Below the pieces are notes generated by a model, which saw nothing but the letters and a program-made list of their open reading frames with translations, had not been told where the DNA came from and searched no databases. This document shows, one piece after another, positions 26,489 through 34,822 of a stretch of 34,822 nucleotides of DNA. The DNA is taken from positions 1-34,822 of the forward strand of contig JAKAPE010000011.1 in assembly GCA_021811945.1 (NCBI GenBank), in the 5' to 3' direction. This DNA comes from Pseudomonadota bacterium (lineage in GTDB: Bacteria > Pseudomonadota > Alphaproteobacteria > Rhizobiales > Xanthobacteraceae). Positions within the stretch are counted from its first letter, which is position 1; the number at the start of each line of letters is the position of its first letter. Position numbers and translations under genes: made by a program.

Positions 26489-26880
26489 CGCACATTCTCC
26501 CGGATGAAGGCTACGATGTCGTCGGTGCGGCTGCCGGTCGGAAAGATCCCGCGATAGCCGAGCTGCCTGAGGACCATGCGGTCGGTTTCCGGAATATTGC
26601 CGCCGACGATCCATAGCTTGTCGTGCAAACCATGGTCAAACATCAGGTCGCGCAGGCGCCGGCACAAGGGGATGTGCGAGCCGGAGAGGATCGACAGGCC
26701 GATCACATCGGCATCGACGTCGCGCGCCGCCTTGACGATGGCCTCCGGGGTCTGGCGCAGGCCGGTGTAGACCACGTCGAAGCCCGCCCGCAGCAGCGCG
26801 TGCACCACGACCTTGGCGCCGACATCATGGCCGTCGAGGCCGGGTTTGGCCAACAGCACCTTGATCTTGCGTTCGCTCAC
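26485..26880 (-). CDS. Cobalamin-binding domain protein (mutase small subunit)
   Basis: KIKVLLAKPGLDGHDVGAKVVVHALLRAGFDVVYTG (DxHxxG B12 motif), LSILSGSH, VGGNIP. GTG start overlapping upstream TGA. Confidence 0.94.
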   Translation of the reverse strand: MSERKIKVLLAKPGLDGHDVGAKVVVHALLRAGFDVVYTGLRQTPEAIVKAARDVDADVIGLSILSGSHIPLCRRLRDLMFDHGLHDKLWIVGGNIPETDRMVLRQLGYRGIFPTGSRTDDIVAFIRENVR

Positions 26881-28010
26881 TCGGACAACTCCTTGGCAAT
26901 GATCAGCTTGAGAATTTCGCTGGTGCCGCCGCCGATCAAGGTGAAACGGATGTCGCGCAGGTGGCGTTGCACCGGATATTCCATGCTGTAACCGTAGGAA
27001 GCCATGATGCGGGCCGCCTTGTCGCAGATCTGCAGCGCCGCTTCGGAAGCGAACAGCTTGGCCATCGCGGCTTCCTTGTGGTGCGGCTTCTCGTGATCCT
27101 TGAGCCAGGCGGCATAGTGCACCAGCCGTCGCGCCGCTTCGAGGTCCGTCGCCATCTCGGCGAGCTTGAGCTGGATCGCCTGAAAGCGATTGATCGGCTT
27201 GCCGAACTGCTGCCGCTCGCCGGCGTAGCGGATCGCCTCTTCGAGGGCCCCGCGCGCCCCGCCGAGGGCAAGCGCGCCGGTGACGATGCGGATTTCGGCG
27301 AGCAGCTTGCGCAGATGAACTTCGCCATCGCCTTCCTCGCGGGAAAGCCGATGCGTATCCGGCACGAAGCAGTCATCGAAGGCGAGTTCCGAGGTCGGCA
27401 GCGCCCAAACGCCCATCTTCGCGATCTCTTTGCCGATGTGCAGGCCCGGGAAGTTTCGCTCGACCAGGAAGATCGTCAGCTTGCGGGCCTCGCCGGCGCG
27501 CGCGAAAACGGTGAAGAAGTCCGCGACCGGCGCCGAGGTGACCCACATCTTCTGGCCCTTGAGCGTGTAGCCGCCGTCCACCTTGCGCGCCGAAGTGGCG
27601 ATGCCGCCGAGATCGCTGCCGGCATTGGGCTCGGTGATGCAGATGGCGCCGATTTTTTCGCCGCGCAGCGCTGGAACAAGCAATCGGGCGCGGATATCGG
27701 CATTGCCCAGCATCTCCAAGAATTTGGTACCCATCAGCGACTGCATGGTGGCGCAGCCGGCAAGCGACATCGAGCCGCGTGCGATCTCCTCGAGCGCAAG
27801 GCAGAGCGTCACCAGGTCGAGTTCGAGGCCGCCGACCGCTTCGGCATAGCGCATGCCGAAGAAGCCGAGCTTGGCCAGTTCTGCGAACAAGGCGCGCGGA
27901 TAGGCGTGCGCCTCATCGATCGCCGCCGCTTGCGGGACGACCTTGTCGTCGCAAAAGCGCGCAAAGGTCTCCTGGACCTGCCGCTGTTCCTCGCTGAGTG
28001 CGAAATCCAC
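26877..28010 (-). CDS. Acyl-CoA dehydrogenase
   Basis: MDFALSEEQRQVQETFARFCDDKV, ICITEPNAGSDLGGIATSARKVDGGYTLKGQKMWVTSA, FGKPINRFQAIQLKLAEMATDLEAARRLV. GTG start at 28010 inferred from family N-terminus. Confidence 0.93.
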   Translation of the reverse strand: MDFALSEEQRQVQETFARFCDDKVVPQAAAIDEAHAYPRALFAELAKLGFFGMRYAEAVGGLELDLVTLCLALEEIARGSMSLAGCATMQSLMGTKFLEMLGNADIRARLLVPALRGEKIGAICITEPNAGSDLGGIATSARKVDGGYTLKGQKMWVTSAPVADFFTVFARAGEARKLTIFLVERNFPGLHIGKEIAKMGVWALPTSELAFDDCFVPDTHRLSREEGDGEVHLRKLLAEIRIVTGALALGGARGALEEAIRYAGERQQFGKPINRFQAIQLKLAEMATDLEAARRLVHYAAWLKDHEKPHHKEAAMAKLFASEAALQICDKAARIMASYGYSMEYPVQRHLRDIRFTLIGGGTSEILKLIIAKELSE

Positions 28011-28042
28011 GATCTGTCGCCGCTCCTCGTTCTGGTGTTTCC

Positions 28043-28825
28043 CTAGATGAGCGATCCGCCATGCGCCATCCCGCCGTCGATGGTGACGACGGTGCCGGTG
28101 GTATAGGCGGAGCGATCGGAGGCGAGCAACGCCACCATTGCGGCGATCTCCTGCGGGGTGGCGGCGCGCTGGAACGGAAACGGTCTGGCCAGCTCCTTCC
28201 AACGGTTCGGGCTGCCGAAGCGGTCCTTCGCTTCCTTGTGCATCAGCCCGACCAGGCGCTCGGTCGCGACCGGTCCGGGATTGATGCCGACGACGCGCAG
28301 CCCGTCGCGGTGGCTGGTGCCGCCGAGCGCGCGCGTGAACGCCATCAGCGCGGCATTGCCGGTGCTGCCGCAGATATAGCCGGCATCGAGCCGCTCGCCG
28401 CCATTGCCGAGAATGTTGATGATGACGCCTTTGCCGCGCGCCTTCATCAGCGCGTAGAAGGCGCGCGTCATGTTGATGTAGCCGAACACCTTGAGATCCC
28501 AGGCCTCGCGCCAGCGCCGCTCGTCGATCTCGTCGAGCCGGCCGCGCGGGATGGCGCCGGCATTGTTGACGAGGATGTCGACGCCGCCGCAGGCGCCGGC
28601 GAGCACGTCCACCGACTTGCTGTCACTCAGGTCGAGCGGATAGGTGGTTACGGTGACCCCTGTCGTTCCTGCGATCTCCTGGCGTACCGCTTCAAGATCG
28701 GCGGCGCCGCGCGCGGTCAGCGCGACCGCGACGCCTTCGCGCGCCAGTTCGAGGGCGATCGCCTTGCCGATGCCCTTCGAGGCCCCCGTGATCAGGGCGC
28801 TGCGCCCATGCAAACCGAGTTCCAT
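28043..28825 (-). CDS. Short-chain dehydrogenase/reductase
   Basis: ALITGASKGIGKAIALELAREG, DILVNNAGAIPRG, C-terminal DRSAYTTGTVVTIDGGMAHG. Confidence 0.93.
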   Translation of the reverse strand: MELGLHGRSALITGASKGIGKAIALELAREGVAVALTARGAADLEAVRQEIAGTTGVTVTTYPLDLSDSKSVDVLAGACGGVDILVNNAGAIPRGRLDEIDERRWREAWDLKVFGYINMTRAFYALMKARGKGVIINILGNGGERLDAGYICGSTGNAALMAFTRALGGTSHRDGLRVVGINPGPVATERLVGLMHKEAKDRFGSPNRWKELARPFPFQRAATPQEIAAMVALLASDRSAYTTGTVVTIDGGMAHGGSLI

Positions 28826-28853
28826 CGCTCCCTCCCTTCACCGCTGCACTCGC

Positions 28854-30233
28854 TCAGCGCCCGCCCGGCTTGCCCTCGACTTCGATCAGCCGCACTTTCT
28901 TGCTCTCGCGCGGCAGGCTCTCCGGCGGCAACCACTCGATCGAGGGGCGAAGGCGCAACTCCTGCCGGCAGCGCGCGACGAACTCGTGCTCCAGCGTGCT
29001 CAGCGCCTCGCCGACAAGCCCCGCCGCATGCTCGATGGCAAGCCGCAGCGGTGGCTCAACGAGCGGTCCCGGACGCGGCAAGCGAATGCGGAAATGGCCG
29101 GTGACGCGCGGTTGGAACGAGACGATGAGGTTTTGAACCGCTTGCGGATAGACGTTGACTCCCTTGACGATCAGCATGTCGTCGGCGCGGCCCATGATCT
29201 TGAAGCGCAAGCCGGGCCAGCCGGAGGGACATGGCGAGGTCCACACTTCGATAATGTCGCCGAGCGCGTAGCGCAGGAACGGACCGCCTTCCCAGTCGAT
29301 GAAGGTGAAGACCATCTCGCCGCTGGCGCCGTCGACGAGCGGGATTGGCGCCTTGCTGCACGGATCGACGATCTCAAGGATGCAATGGTCCTCGGAGACG
29401 AAATACATGCCGCTATATTGCTCCGGCGGCTCATCGCGCGAGATGCCATGAAAGGCGTGGCCGCCGCCGGTATGGTCGAAAATCTTGGCGCCGAAGCCGT
29501 CGGCGAGCGCGCGCCGCACTTGCGGCATGCCGCCGCCCGGCTCGCCGGCGCAGAAGAACCAGCGCAAGCCGAGTTTATGCGCCGGCTTGCCCGCGAGCCT
29601 GGGCGCCTCTTCGATCAGATAGAGCCCGAACGACGGGGTGGCTACGATGGCCTGAGGCCGCAGCATCTCGATATGCTCGATCACGCGCCGTGTGCCGCCT
29701 TCGATGCCGACCGGCACGACGCAGGCGCCGAGATGCTGGATGCCTTGCGACAGCGGCAGGCCGCCGGTGAACATGCTCAGCGACAGCGCCTGCAACATGA
29801 TATGGCCGGGGCGGATGCCGGCGCGCCAATATTTGCGCGCGTGCATTTCGTTGATGACCGCGACATCGCGGGCGGTGACGGCGTAGAACGTCGGCATCCC
29901 GGTGGTACCGGAAGTGCTGTTGATCCGCACCACCTTTTCGATCGGCGCGCAATTCATCAGGCGCAGCGGATCGCCATGGCGTTCGAGCGACTCGGCTTGC
30001 GCGCGGCGATGTTCGTCCTTGGTCGTCAGCGGCAGGCGGATGAAATCCTCGAAGGAGCGAATGTCGTCCGGATGAGCGCCCGCCGCGGCGAATTTTCCCC
30101 GGTAGAATTGCGAATTGGCGTGGTTGTAGGCGAGCTGCCGCCTGAGCCGTTCGAGCTGCAAAGCGCGCAGCGCCTCGCGCGACAGACGTTCGATCGCCTC
30201 GTTCCAGAGCGCGCGGTCGGGATCGCCGTGCAT
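28854..30233 (-). CDS. Phenylacetate-CoA ligase (PaaK)-like adenylate-forming enzyme
   Basis: RINSTSGTTGMPTFYAVTARD, GGLPLSQGIQHLGACVVP, RADDMLIVKGVNVYPQAVQNLI. ATG 30233 (TGATG) chosen over GTG 30236. Confidence 0.9.
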   Translation of the reverse strand: MHGDPDRALWNEAIERLSREALRALQLERLRRQLAYNHANSQFYRGKFAAAGAHPDDIRSFEDFIRLPLTTKDEHRRAQAESLERHGDPLRLMNCAPIEKVVRINSTSGTTGMPTFYAVTARDVAVINEMHARKYWRAGIRPGHIMLQALSLSMFTGGLPLSQGIQHLGACVVPVGIEGGTRRVIEHIEMLRPQAIVATPSFGLYLIEEAPRLAGKPAHKLGLRWFFCAGEPGGGMPQVRRALADGFGAKIFDHTGGGHAFHGISRDEPPEQYSGMYFVSEDHCILEIVDPCSKAPIPLVDGASGEMVFTFIDWEGGPFLRYALGDIIEVWTSPCPSGWPGLRFKIMGRADDMLIVKGVNVYPQAVQNLIVSFQPRVTGHFRIRLPRPGPLVEPPLRLAIEHAAGLVGEALSTLEHEFVARCRQELRLRPSIEWLPPESLPRESKKVRLIEVEGKPGGR

Positions 30234-30649
30234 CACGGCTGCTCCGCGCCGGGGCCGTGTGCGCAGATTTCAAACAGAACACCTGTCGCCCGGTCGCGCT
30301 CGAAGAACGCCACCGTGCCATGCGCGCCGCGCCGGGGAAAACCCGGTTGCACGCGGAACCCGGCCGGCGCCAACCGTTCGAGAGCGGCATCGACGCCCTC
30401 GACGGCGACCGTGAGGTGATTGAGACCGTTTTCGTCACCCATCACTGCGCGCGCGAAAGTCGCCGCGCCGTCATAGGCGATGAGTTCAAGCGCGACATTT
30501 GCGGTGTGGAATTCGGCGATACGCAGCTCGAGTTCCGGGAGGTCGCGACGCTGCGGCGCGAGGCCGCCGAGCAGCGCCGAGAAGCGCGCGATGGCGGCGT
30601 CGAGGTCGGCAACGACGATGCCGATATGATCGATGCGCGGCAGCGTCAT
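30233..30649 (-). CDS. VOC family protein, methylmalonyl-CoA epimerase-like
   Basis: RIDHIGIVVADLDAAIARFSALLG, GLNHLTVAVEGVDAALERLAPAGFRV, GVLFEICAHGP; 138 aa. ATGA overlap with upstream hyuB. Confidence 0.8.
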   Translation of the reverse strand: MTLPRIDHIGIVVADLDAAIARFSALLGGLAPQRRDLPELELRIAEFHTANVALELIAYDGAATFARAVMGDENGLNHLTVAVEGVDAALERLAPAGFRVQPGFPRRGAHGTVAFFERDRATGVLFEICAHGPGAEQP

Positions 30650-32412
30650 GCCGACCTCCCGCGCAGCGCGCGCGTAGCCTCTAAATCAGCATCGAGTGTC
30701 GTCGGATCGATCACCACGCCGTAATCCTCGCGCGCCCTGGCAAGCGACACAAATCCATTGCGCACGTCGGTGACAACCTGCTCGACCGGGCGTTCGCGCG
30801 GATCGCCATAGCCGCCGCCGCCGCCGGCGCGCTGGCGCACCACCGAACCGCGCTCGATGCCGCGCACGATCTCCTTGGATCGAGGTCGCCGCACGCTCCC
30901 TCCCGGATCGGTGATGGTGATTTCGTTGAGGCTGCCGGGTTTGCCGCCGAAAATGCCGAAGCCGCGCGCCTCCTCGTCGACGCCGTCGCCGAACACCACG
31001 CCGGTGACATCGTCGCCATCGATGCGCAATTCGGTGTCGACGCCGAGACCTCCGCGCCAGCGGCCGGCGCCCGCCGAGTCGGTTGCGTATTCGTGGCGGA
31101 TCAGAACGTGCGGGTCGTGAATCTCAAACATCTCATAGTCCTGCGCCAAAAGCCCGCCGCCGCAATTGATGAGACCGATATGGTCGTAACCGTCGGCCCC
31201 GCGGGTTGCGCCCGAGCCGCCCTTGAGAGCCAGAAAGAGAATATCGACGTAAGGGTGGCGGCGGCGCGGATCGGTGCCGGCAAGGGTGAGCCCGAGCATC
31301 CGGTTCCAGCCCGCCGTCACCATCTGCGGGACGGCCTGGGCGAAGGCGCGGAAGATGGCGTCGGACGTCGGCCCTGTTAGAGTATTGCCGAAGGTGGTCG
31401 CGGCCGGGAAGCGCGCGTTGAGGAACGAGCCCTCCGGATTGATGATCTTGAGTGGCCGCAGCAGGCCGGCATTGTGCGGAATGTCGGCATCGATCAGCAT
31501 CAGGAACGTGAGCAGCAGCGCCGAGGCGGTGGCCGAATAGGGCGCATTGACGAAGCCCGGCGTCTGCGGCGAGGAGCCGGTGAAGTCGAAGATGATTTCG
31601 GAGCCGGCGACGGTGACGGCGAGCTTGATCCTCATCTGCGATCCCGGCGTGACGCCGTCGTAGAAGGCGAGGCTCTCGCCCCGATAGGTGCCATCCGGGA
31701 TCGCCTCGATCTCCTTGCGCACCATCCGCTCGGTGCTGTCGTAAAGATAGTCGATATGCGCGAGCAGCCGCTCGACGCCGTAGCGCGCGACGAGCTCCTT
31801 GAAGCCGCGCTCGCCGACCAACGTTCCGCCGATCTGCGCCTTGATGTCTTCCTCCACGATCTTGAGCCGGACATTCGCGAAGATCATGTTCCAGACATCC
31901 TTGCGCAGCCGCCCGCGCTCGTAAACCTTGACCGGTGGGATGCGCAGCGCCTCCTGCCAGACCTCGCGCGCTTCCGGATTGTAGCCGCCGCGCACCGCAC
32001 CGCCGATGTCGGCCTGATGACCCTTGCAAGCGGACCAGGCGAGGAGCCGCCCGTCGGCGAAGATCGGACGGAACACGGCAACGTCGTTGTTCTGGTTGCC
32101 GCCGGAGAACACGTCGTTGTGCAGGATCACGTCGCCCGGCGCGATATCCTCGCCGAAATAGCGCAAGACATGCTCGCAGCTCGGCTGCAACGCGAAGGCG
32201 AGCACCGGAATGTACTCGGTTTGCTCGAGCATGCCGCCTTGCGCGTCGTAAAGACCGGTCGCGAAATCGCGCGCCTCGTTGAGAATGGGCGATCGCGTGG
32301 TGCGCAGGAGCGTGAACCCGATCTCCTCGGTGATCGATTTGAGCCGCCGCTGCAGCACCGCGGCCAAGACCTGGTCGATGGCGGCGGTCGGGACGATCAC
32401 GGATGTGGTCAT
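30646..32412 (-). CDS. Hydantoinase B / oxoprolinase / acetone-acetophenone carboxylase family protein (HyuB-like, copy 2)
   Basis: GDVILHNDVFSGGNQNNDVAVFRPIFADGRLLAWSACKGHQADIGGAV, QRAGGGGGYGDP; clear paralogue of copy 1. ATGA overlap with hyuA copy 2. Confidence 0.92.
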   Translation of the reverse strand: MTTSVIVPTAAIDQVLAAVLQRRLKSITEEIGFTLLRTTRSPILNEARDFATGLYDAQGGMLEQTEYIPVLAFALQPSCEHVLRYFGEDIAPGDVILHNDVFSGGNQNNDVAVFRPIFADGRLLAWSACKGHQADIGGAVRGGYNPEAREVWQEALRIPPVKVYERGRLRKDVWNMIFANVRLKIVEEDIKAQIGGTLVGERGFKELVARYGVERLLAHIDYLYDSTERMVRKEIEAIPDGTYRGESLAFYDGVTPGSQMRIKLAVTVAGSEIIFDFTGSSPQTPGFVNAPYSATASALLLTFLMLIDADIPHNAGLLRPLKIINPEGSFLNARFPAATTFGNTLTGPTSDAIFRAFAQAVPQMVTAGWNRMLGLTLAGTDPRRRHPYVDILFLALKGGSGATRGADGYDHIGLINCGGGLLAQDYEMFEIHDPHVLIRHEYATDSAGAGRWRGGLGVDTELRIDGDDVTGVVFGDGVDEEARGFGIFGGKPGSLNEITITDPGGSVRRPRSKEIVRGIERGSVVRQRAGGGGGYGDPRERPVEQVVTDVRNGFVSLARAREDYGVVIDPTTLDADLEATRALRGRSA

Positions 32413-34538
32413 GTCTGACTCTCCGCGGTCAGCACGCTCGTGCCGACGGCATCGACAGCGAGCGCAAATCCATCCGGCAGGATGATCGTGGTGTTCACCG
32501 TCTCGATCACGGCTGGGCCCCGCATCCGGTTGCCGTGGCGCAGCCGGTCGCCATCGTAGACAGCGACCTCGGCGAAGCCGCCGCGTTCCGGGAGATAGAT
32601 CGGGCGCGCGCCCTTGCGCGCCGCCGTGGCATCCTCGCCCGCGTGCGGCTCCGCCGCAAGCACCGGCTTCTGTACGAGGCCGGTAGCGACGAGGCGGATA
32701 TTGATCAGGTCGACAGCAGTACGTTCTTCGCCGAGGTCGTAGCCATAGAGTCGATTGTGCTCGCGATGGAACAAGCTTCGGATGGCGTCGAAGTCGGCAC
32801 TGCGCAACACCGCCTCCGGCACATCCACCGTGACTTCGTGATATTGTCCGCTGTAGCGCAGGTCGAGCTGAAGGGCGAATCGCCGTCTGTCGGCAGCGAC
32901 CCCCTCCGCCGCGAGCAACGCTTGCCCTTGCGCGAGCATATCGTCGAGCTTTGCCAGCACGGCCTTGTGGTCGAGCAACGCGGCGTCGAGCGTGCCGGCG
33001 TGGCTGCGCACGAAGTGATGCTTCAGGTCCGAACGCAGCATGCCGGCAGCGCAGAAGATCGCCGCTTCGCGGGGGACGAGCACGCGGCGGATGCCGAGCT
33101 CGCGGGCGATCATGCAGGCGTGGATTGCACCTGCGCCGCCGGCGCAGATGAGCGGAAATTCGCGTGGATCGTAACCCTTCTGGACGGAAATTGCGCGAAT
33201 GGCCGAGGCCATATTCACATTCATGATCCGGTACATGCCGGCCGCGGCTGCGGTCACGTGAAGGCCGAGCGGCTTGGCGATGCGCTCGGCGACGGCCGTC
33301 CATGCCGCCTCGCGATCGAGCCGCAGGCGGCCGCCGGCAAAAAAATCGGGATTAAGATAGCCGAGCAGCAGATTGCCGTCGCTGCAGGTCGGTTCGACGC
33401 CGCCTAATCCATAGCAGACCGGCCCCGGCTTGGCGCCGGCGCTTTGCGGGCCCATGCGCAAGAGGCCGCCCTCGTCGATCCAGGCGATCGAGCCGCCACC
33501 GGCGCCGATGGTGACGATCTCCATGCTCGGCAGAGCGAGCGCCATGCGCTCGACGCTGCCGTTGTTGGTCACCGCGGGAACGCCGTCCTTGACCAGGGCG
33601 GCATCGAAGCTGGTGCCGCCCATGTCCATGGTGATGAAGCTGTTCTCGCCGTGCGCCGCCATGTAGGCGAGGCCGGCCACGGGCGCCGCCGCCGGTCCCG
33701 ACAGCAGCGTGCTTGCCGCGAGATCGGCAACCGCGCGCGGAGCGCTGACGCCGCCGTTCGACTGCATCACCAGGAGGATACCGCCGTAGCGGGCAGCCGC
33801 AAGCATTTTCAAGAGGTTATTGAGATAGCGACCGAGCACGGGCCCGACGGCGGCGTTGAGGACCGTGGTGCTGACGCGCTCATAGAAGCGCACCTGCGGC
33901 AGTACGCGCGAGGAGACCGAGAGGAACACGTCGCCAAGCAGTTCGCACAGCCGCTTCGCCGCCATCTCCTCATTTGCAGAGCAGGCATAGGAATGCATGA
34001 AGCAGACGGCAACGGCCTCGACTTTGGCCGCACGCAGCGTTTCCGCGGCGCCATCGACGTCGGCGATATCGAGGGCGGTCATGATCTCGCCCTCGGCGTT
34101 GACGCGCTCGGTTATCGGCAGGCGCAGGGTGCGCGGCACGAGCGGCGCCGGGGCGCGATACTTGTTGTCGTAGAGCTTCTCGCGGATGCCGCGCCGCATC
34201 TCCAGCGCGTCGCGAAACCCGCGCGTGGTGAGAAGGCCGGTGCGCGCGGTCTTGCCGGTCAATATCGCATTGGTCGTCACCGTCGTGCCGTGCACGATGA
34301 TGTCGACGCCCGCGAGGAACTCGGACAGACCCCGCCCGTACTCCTGCGCCAGCTCGGTGAGCCCGTCGATCACCGCAATGGACGGATCGTCCGGCGTCGA
34401 CAACACCTTGCGGATGCGGTTGCCGCCGGCCTCGTCCATCACCAGGAAGTCGGTGAACGTCCCGCCAACGTCGATGCCGATCCGCAAGCCGGCCGCGCGC
34501 GGAGCCGTTGTTGGTATGTCGGGGGCTGCGGCTGGCAT
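32409..34538 (-). CDS. Hydantoinase A / oxoprolinase / acetone-acetophenone carboxylase family protein (HyuA-like, copy 2)
   Basis: RIGIDVGGTFTDFLVMDEAGG, VHGTTVTTNAILTGKTARTGLLTTRGFRDALEMRRGIREKLYDNKY, TMDMGGTSFDAALV. ATG 34538 preferred over TTG 34556. Confidence 0.92.
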   Translation of the reverse strand: MPAAAPDIPTTAPRAAGLRIGIDVGGTFTDFLVMDEAGGNRIRKVLSTPDDPSIAVIDGLTELAQEYGRGLSEFLAGVDIIVHGTTVTTNAILTGKTARTGLLTTRGFRDALEMRRGIREKLYDNKYRAPAPLVPRTLRLPITERVNAEGEIMTALDIADVDGAAETLRAAKVEAVAVCFMHSYACSANEEMAAKRLCELLGDVFLSVSSRVLPQVRFYERVSTTVLNAAVGPVLGRYLNNLLKMLAAARYGGILLVMQSNGGVSAPRAVADLAASTLLSGPAAAPVAGLAYMAAHGENSFITMDMGGTSFDAALVKDGVPAVTNNGSVERMALALPSMEIVTIGAGGGSIAWIDEGGLLRMGPQSAGAKPGPVCYGLGGVEPTCSDGNLLLGYLNPDFFAGGRLRLDREAAWTAVAERIAKPLGLHVTAAAAGMYRIMNVNMASAIRAISVQKGYDPREFPLICAGGAGAIHACMIARELGIRRVLVPREAAIFCAAGMLRSDLKHHFVRSHAGTLDAALLDHKAVLAKLDDMLAQGQALLAAEGVAADRRRFALQLDLRYSGQYHEVTVDVPEAVLRSADFDAIRSLFHREHNRLYGYDLGEERTAVDLINIRLVATGLVQKPVLAAEPHAGEDATAARKGARPIYLPERGGFAEVAVYDGDRLRHGNRMRGPAVIETVNTTIILPDGFALAVDAVGTSVLTAESQT

Positions 34539-34622
34539 GCGGGAGCTGCTGATCAATTCGAACGATAGCGAAGGTCACGGTTTGGCCGCGCGCGAATCGC
34601 CGCGCACGGCAATTCCAGAAAT

Positions 34623-34651
34623 ATCTTAAATTTCAACTATTTTACGCGCAA
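34623..34651 (-). promoter_or_regulatory. Weak sigma70-like promoter candidate upstream of the hyuA copy 2 operon
   Basis: On the - strand TTGCGC-17 nt-TAAGAT in an AT-richer intergenic region; only partial consensus match. Confidence 0.2.
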
Positions 34652-34822
34652 TAAGGGCGCGACATTGGCGGACCAGTCAATTAAGTGCACTGTCACCGTA
34701 ATGCGTAATGGCCGTGTCAAGGAGAAATCGCCGCAATTACATAGGTACAAATAACGGCCTCTGCCGAGCTTTTCGATTCCAGATCAAATGCTTAGCCGAA
34801 AACTCGCGGCAACTTCGGACTA

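Noticed and set aside
24800-26880. Calling the B12 mutase a 2-hydroxyisobutyryl-CoA mutase (tempting because an EthD-like gene is adjacent)
   Set aside because: Substrate-pocket positions read Tyr, Ala and Arg rather than the Ile, Asp and Gln of HCM.
1-34822. CRISPR array, tRNA/rRNA genes, transposases or prophage genes
   Set aside because: No regularly spaced repeats, no RNA gene signatures and no transposase/integrase motifs recognised in any frame.

Overview
High-GC proteobacterial window, most like Rhizobiales/Bradyrhizobium in style (inference from coding style and intergenic repeats). It is almost entirely a tightly packed catabolic island. (1) + strand, 2-6408: a truncated PEP-synthase-like ATP-grasp protein, a separate BCCP, a biotin carboxylase, an HMGL-type carboxyltransferase, and a 3-hydroxyacyl-CoA dehydrogenase/enoyl-CoA hydratase fusion in HAD-then-ECH order. 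(2) - strand, 23721-6558: a GntR/FCD regulator, divergent thiolase, acyl-CoA synthetase, HyuA/HyuB pair, three-subunit xanthine-dehydrogenase-family molybdenum hydroxylase, type III CoA-transferase, and a branched-chain-amino-acid-type ABC importer (livK, livH, fused livM-livG, livF). (3) + strand, 23811-24790: an EthD/dimeric alpha-beta-barrel-like protein overlapping an orphan HigA-like protein. (4) - strand, 34538-24800: a second HyuA/HyuB pair, methylmalonyl-CoA-epimerase-like VOC protein, PaaK-like CoA ligase, SDR, acyl-CoA dehydrogenase, and a two-subunit B12-dependent acyl-CoA mutase. Many junctions are ATGA/GTGA/TGATG overlaps. The most interesting reading is an uncharacterised CoA-dependent pathway with two HyuAB modules, one beside a Mo-hydroxylase and one beside a carboxyacyl-CoA mutase/epimerase module, plus a biotin carboxylase with an attached PEP-synthase-like subunit. 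The substrate cannot be determined from sequence alone. No tRNA, rRNA, CRISPR array or transposase was recognised.
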